Source: Olleya sediminilitoris
GTDB taxonomy: Bacteria > Bacteroidota > Bacteroidia > Flavobacteriales > Flavobacteriaceae
Assembly: GCF_016785945.1 (NCBI RefSeq)
Contig: NZ_JAEMEF010000011.1
Span: 1-64,000, forward strand
Direction: 5' to 3'
Length of the DNA stretch: 64,000 bases
The notes beneath the pieces were generated by a model. The model saw nothing but the letters and a program-made list of their open reading frames with translations. It did not search any database and had not been told where the DNA came from. A program made the translations under genes and the position numbers. Positions 60,422-64,000 of this stretch are shown one piece after another; the first letter of the stretch is position 1, and each line of letters opens with the position of its first letter.

Positions 60422-61222
60422 TTATTTGTCGTTTTCTATTAGACTAGTTAACTCTAAAAATTGTGCTACTGAGATTTGTTCTGGTCGCTTGTCAAAGATA
60501 CTATTTGCTTTTAGATTATCAGACAAATCAAATGTTTTTAAACTGTTACGCATGGTTTTGCGACGTTGTTGAAAAGCTTGTTTTACAACCCTAAAAAACA
60601 ACTTTTCATCACAAGGTAATGTGTAGTTTTCTTTACGTATTAAACGCAATACTCCAGAGTCTACTTTTGGTGGTGGATTAAACACTGTTGGAGGAACTGT
60701 AAATAAATATTCGGCATCATAAAAGGCTTGCGTTAAAACCGATAAAATACCATACACCTTACTGCCTTCTTTAGAGCAAATACGTTTTGCTACCTCTTTT
60801 TGGAACATTCCAGAGAACTCAGGTATTTGGTCACGAAGCTCTAAGGTTTTAAATACTATTTGCGTCGAAATATTATATGGAAAATTACCAATTATTGCAA
60901 AAGGCTCTTGGTTAAAAGTTTGACTTAAATCATACTTTAAAAAGTCTTTTTCTATGATTCTTGATGCTAAATTTAAATAGTTGTTTTGTAGGTATTCTAC
61001 ACTTTCTGTATCAATCTCAATCACATAAGTTGTGATCGGTTTTTTTAGTAAGTACTTTGTTAAAACACCCATTCCTGGACCAATTTCTAGGACGTTTTTA
61101 TAACCGTTTAAAGTTAAGGCATCAGCAATGTCTTGAGCAATGCTTTCATCTTCAAGAAAATGTTGTCCTAAAAACTTTTTTGCTTTGACTTGATGGTCAT
61201 TATTTTGTTTATGTTTTGCCAT
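60422..61222 (-). CDS. rsmA: 16S rRNA dimethyladenosine transferase
   Basis: The 266-residue KsgA enzyme dimethylates A1518 and A1519 of 16S rRNA. Motifs: [18 protein letters not shown] near 14, SAM-binding [16 protein letters not shown] near 40, and the catalytic [13 protein letters not shown] near 110. The length is normal. It lies just upstream of mgtE. Confidence 0.96.
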   Translation of the reverse strand: MAKHKQNNDHQVKAKKFLGQHFLEDESIAQDIADALTLNGYKNVLEIGPGMGVLTKYLLKKPITTYVIEIDTESVEYLQNNYLNLASRIIEKDFLKYDLSQTFNQEPFAIIGNFPYNISTQIVFKTLELRDQIPEFSGMFQKEVAKRICSKEGSKVYGILSVLTQAFYDAEYLFTVPPTVFNPPPKVDSGVLRLIRKENYTLPCDEKLFFRVVKQAFQQRRKTMRNSLKTFDLSDNLKANSIFDKRPEQISVAQFLELTSLIENDK

Positions 61223-61253
61223 GATACTGAGGTTTTTTCGGCTTAAGCCGAAA

Positions 61254-61577
61254 TTATTTAAAGGTTACAGAATACTCATCTACAATTTGAAGCTCTGTCC
61301 TGAAGGCTAACATTTTGTCAGCGAATTTTTTTAATCCTTCTGATCTTAATTTTTCTGCATCTTCTCTGTAATATGCATCTAGTGCTTCTCTTGAATATGA
61401 TTTGTATTGTATAGAGTAGGTTTGTCCACCCATTTCCTCTTCCACTAACACTTTTGTTAGTGTTGCTTTTTCAAACTTACCAGTTGCTAAAACTGTTGGA
61501 ATGTGCTGCTTTATCCAAATTAACCACTCGTCATGAGCACTATCATCTATATTTACTGTGACGTTATATATGTACAT
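61254..61577 (-). CDS. DUF4286 protein
   Basis: The 107-residue protein matches DUF4286: [23 protein letters not shown] start and a [21 protein letters not shown] segment near 54. Ferredoxin-like fold, probably a dimer of the stress-response A/B type; function unknown. It is in the run with rsmA on the same strand. Confidence 0.85.
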   Translation of the reverse strand: MYIYNVTVNIDDSAHDEWLIWIKQHIPTVLATGKFEKATLTKVLVEEEMGGQTYSIQYKSYSREALDAYYREDAEKLRSEGLKKFADKMLAFRTELQIVDEYSVTFK

Positions 61578-61580
61578 TGT

Positions 61581-62093
61581 CTATAAGTTTTTTGCAAATA
61601 ACATAAGTTCTGAGTCGTCCTCAAAGGGTTTTACCTTTTTTGTGAAGCTAAAACCTAATTTTTCTATTAATTTTATTGATGCTTTGTTGTTAGGTTTTGT
61701 TATAGCTCCAACTTTTTTGAGATTAAACGTGTTTTTGGCTAAATCTAATATTGCTAATGACGATTCTAATCCGTAGCCTTTACCTTCATATTCTGGTAAC
61801 ATTGCAAATCCAATATCAGGTAACTCTAAGGTAGCCCTTTTTGTTAGTCCATTTGTACCTATAAGCTTATTGTTTTCTGCTTTTAAATGCAGTTTATAAA
61901 AACCATAACCTAATTGTGCGTAATTTTTAAGGTGTCCATTTTTTATACGCTCTTGCGCTTGCTCAATAGTCTGGACTTTACGATCACCAATAAATTTTTT
62001 GAATTTTGGAGTGTTAACTAACTCTATAAAAAACTGAGCATCGTCCAATGTAAATTTAGAAATTAAAAGACGTTGGGTTTCTGCTACTATCAT
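61581..62093 (-). CDS. GNAT acetyltransferase, RimJ-like
   Basis: The 170-residue protein has an ETQRLLISKFTLDDAQFF start and AMLPEYEGKGYGLESSLAIL near 96 with an acetyl-CoA-binding G-x-G, plus PNNKASIKLIEKLGF near 138. This is the acetyltransf_3 type. Substrate unknown. It lies 3 bp upstream of the DUF4286 gene. Confidence 0.86.
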   Translation of the reverse strand: MIVAETQRLLISKFTLDDAQFFIELVNTPKFKKFIGDRKVQTIEQAQERIKNGHLKNYAQLGYGFYKLHLKAENNKLIGTNGLTKRATLELPDIGFAMLPEYEGKGYGLESSLAILDLAKNTFNLKKVGAITKPNNKASIKLIEKLGFSFTKKVKPFEDDSELMLFAKNL

Positions 62094-62098
62094 AATTT

Positions 62099-63883
62099 TT
62101 AATTTATTGCATCACCACGAAGTGCTCTAAACTTTTTTCTTGCGTCAACAGCATAAATACTATCAGAATAATTGAATAACAAATTTTCATACAGTGCTTT
62201 TGCTTCTTCTGGGAGTGCTAATTTATTTGCAAATATTTCGGCTAAATAATATAATGCATTATCTATAAGGATACTGTCTTTATAGTCTGAAATTATACGT
62301 TGATAATTAGCTTTGGCTTTTTGGTAATTATGTTGTTTTTCAAATAATAAGGCTTGTTTAAGTAAGGCCTGAGGTATAATAACTTCGGTTTTATGGTCGT
62401 CTAAAATCTGATTTAAAAGTTGTATAGCTTCAACATTTTTGTTTTGAAATGCTAATAGGTCTGCTTTTGCATATTTTGCTAAAGCTATTTGTAATGAGTC
62501 TTCAGCTTTGTTATCGCTAATTAATAGTTTTAAATCTAAGGCATCATTAGCTGTAAGTTGTGATGTAGATGATTTAAGGATTTTTAACTGAGATTCTGCC
62601 CATTTAAAATCACCTTTATAATAACTTGTTTTAGCTACTCTAAACCTTGCTTCTTGAGCAAGTGTACTGTTTTTTAAATTACGTTCTATTTGTGTGTAGT
62701 AAATCAAGGCTTCGTTAAATTTTTCTTGAAGCACTAAAATGTCTCCTAATTCTAGTTTTACGTTAGCTAGTTGTAATCTTGATGCATTATATTTTAAAGT
62801 GTCCTTAAGTAGTTTAATAGCTTCTGTTTCTTGATTTAAATAAAAAGCTAAAAAATGAGCGTAATTAATCTGTAAATCTAATGTTTGGGGTGTTTTACCA
62901 AAAGTGTCAAGTACTTCAATATATTTATTATTAATAGATTGATAGTCTTTAGCTGTAGCAATTTCAGTTTTAATTTCTAATACTTTTTTTAATGCAGATA
63001 ACTGCATAGACATATCTTGTGTGGTTTCTGTTATGTAGTCAAATACTGTTAGTGCGTCTTGATATTGTTTTTGGTCTTGAGCAATCAACCCTAATTCAAC
63101 TAATCTTGAGAGGCTTTTTTGTTCACGTTTATAAATAGCCTTTTCTTGTACAAAAGCCTTATAGTAGTCTTTTTGCTGTATAAATAGCCAACTTAACATT
63201 TCATTCCAAATGACATCTTGTGTAGTTTGGATTTTTTTTAAGAGAATTTTCCTTAATAATATGTTGTATTCATTATTACTATCTTCAGTAATAAATTCGC
63301 TTACGTTTCTTTTAATAGTATTGAGGTAGGCATAACTGTCTTCTACTAGACTGATGTAACTATTAAACATTTTTTCTACATCACCTTGTGCACCATAAAT
63401 TTTTGCTAATTGAAAATTAAAATTTAGTGATGGTTTTAGTTCCATTGCTTTAGTATAAGTCGTAATGGCTTGATTTAACAAGGAATGTTTTTCAAAAGCC
63501 TGACCAACACGAAAAGCATAGATAGGTTTTGTATCTAGGCTAGTGATTGCTTTATTATAATATAAATTAGCATTTATAGTGTCTTTTTTTAATTGATAAT
63601 TAAATCCTAATTCGACTAAAAAATCTGGCTTATTGTTGTTTTCAAGATATTTTAATATGCGGTTTTCTGCACTATTGTATAACTCTAATTGCTGTTCGAT
63701 TGCAATAATTTTTAATAAGTAGCTTTCGGAATTTTGATTTTTTATGTATAATTTTTTGTAACTAGATAAAGCTTTTTCAAACTGGCCTTCTTTGAAATAT
63801 TGTTTAGCAAGAAATTCTTCTTGAGCTTGTGTGGACCAAGCTAAAAAAAAGAGAAATAATATAATTAGGCGTTTAAGCATCAT
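62099..63883 (-). CDS. Secreted TPR-repeat protein
   Basis: The start is placed at 63883 (MMLKRLIILFLFFLAWSTQAQ), giving a signal peptide; the frame is open to 63949 but with no signal there. The 594-residue protein is a chain of TPR helices (about 22-590) with CTPR-type units such as LEGQFEKALSSYKKLY-like segment near 30 and KANYQRIISDYKDS near 545. It probably acts as a periplasmic scaffold. The last TPRs and DNALYYLAEIFANKL resemble YbgF-type repeats. Function unknown. Confidence 0.8.
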   Translation of the reverse strand: MMLKRLIILFLFFLAWSTQAQEEFLAKQYFKEGQFEKALSSYKKLYIKNQNSESYLLKIIAIEQQLELYNSAENRILKYLENNNKPDFLVELGFNYQLKKDTINANLYYNKAITSLDTKPIYAFRVGQAFEKHSLLNQAITTYTKAMELKPSLNFNFQLAKIYGAQGDVEKMFNSYISLVEDSYAYLNTIKRNVSEFITEDSNNEYNILLRKILLKKIQTTQDVIWNEMLSWLFIQQKDYYKAFVQEKAIYKREQKSLSRLVELGLIAQDQKQYQDALTVFDYITETTQDMSMQLSALKKVLEIKTEIATAKDYQSINNKYIEVLDTFGKTPQTLDLQINYAHFLAFYLNQETEAIKLLKDTLKYNASRLQLANVKLELGDILVLQEKFNEALIYYTQIERNLKNSTLAQEARFRVAKTSYYKGDFKWAESQLKILKSSTSQLTANDALDLKLLISDNKAEDSLQIALAKYAKADLLAFQNKNVEAIQLLNQILDDHKTEVIIPQALLKQALLFEKQHNYQKAKANYQRIISDYKDSILIDNALYYLAEIFANKLALPEEAKALYENLLFNYSDSIYAVDARKKFRALRGDAIN

Positions 63884-63937
63884 AACTGTAAATATAAAAA
63901 TACAAAATCTACTATTTGTAAATATTATGCAAAAAAA

Positions 63938-63962
63938 ATGCCTAAACAAAGTTTAGGCATTG
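63938..63962 (-). terminator. Terminator of a gene to the right of the window
   Basis: AATGCCTAAAC and GTTTAGGCATT pair around an AAA loop, and on the minus strand a run of eight T residues follows. The gene it ends would enter from beyond position 64000; nothing of it is readable in the last 38 bp. Confidence 0.7.
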
Positions 63963-64000
63963 AGCCAATCTAATAAATGTGCTATTAATCATATATATTC

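Noticed and set aside
63884-64000. Gene in the last 117 bp
   Set aside because: Only a terminator hairpin is visible; the minus strand has stops in the remaining bases.
1-64000. tRNA or rRNA genes
   Set aside because: No cloverleaf with a CCA-type end or conserved rRNA sequence was noticed; a tRNAscan run would settle it.

Overview
The window is a low-GC chromosomal segment of a Flavobacteriaceae-type bacterium (phylum Bacteroidota). The evidence is TAnnTTTG-type -7 promoter elements, ribosomal protein L21 with a Bacteroidota-style C-terminal extension, TonB-dependent receptors with CarboxypepD_reg-like domains, many SPII lipoproteins, DUF3127/DUF4199/DUF4286/DUF4301 families, a PcrB-type GGGP synthase and an OlsF-like ornithine-lipid synthase. 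No tRNA, rRNA or CRISPR array was seen.

Region 1 (1-4610) is accessory DNA and the most unusual part. Four imperfect palindromes of about 123-187 bp (180-302, 956-1142, 2079-2205, 3004-3127) separate small minus-strand genes: three lipoproteins and a DUF4262-like protein. Each gene unit is bounded by its own 9-10 bp inverted repeat starting with GTT. Spacer geometry is constant, and every mismatch in the inner arms is a G-T wobble on the plus strand. This is the architecture of an integron gene-cassette array with attC sites. At its head lies a tyrosine recombinase gene (3462-4610) carrying one in-frame TAA stop and transcribed towards the array. An IS3-like element end interrupts the next cassette at the left edge.

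Region 2 (4705-11311) holds an HMA-domain lipoprotein, an EamA transporter, an M16 protease pair, and rplU-rpmA. Region 3 (11398-17060) is a phytate-type locus: a TPR-HTH regulator, a TonB-dependent receptor and a beta-propeller phytase lipoprotein. Region 4 (17069-26421) has ahcY, a phosphopantetheinyl transferase, GGGP synthase, and a probable thiamine-salvage set (thiamine-binding protein, PnuC/PnuT-type transporter, NadR-like ATPase, DUF4301, ArfB) followed by a TPP riboswitch and its TonB receptor.

Region 5 (26421-46181) is housekeeping: greA with two terminator-like leader hairpins, a HIT protein, a sensor kinase, aat, tag, a minus-strand ftsX-DUF3098-uppP-truB run, an oversized leuS with in-frame copies of a dispersed repeat, and mfd. 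Region 6 (46447-51192) has a TerB-like protein and a minus-strand run of fbp, a coiled-coil protein, a roadblock-like protein, a Ras-like GTPase and a hybrid histidine kinase, which looks like a small-GTPase signalling module. Region 7 (51312-64000) has lysC with acyltransferase neighbours, an ArsR regulator, a LEA-like repeat protein, a 2-hydroxyacid dehydrogenase, mgtE, rsmA and a TPR lipoprotein-like protein. Several dispersed Flavobacteria-type repeats lie in the gaps near 40271, 46263 and 58866.
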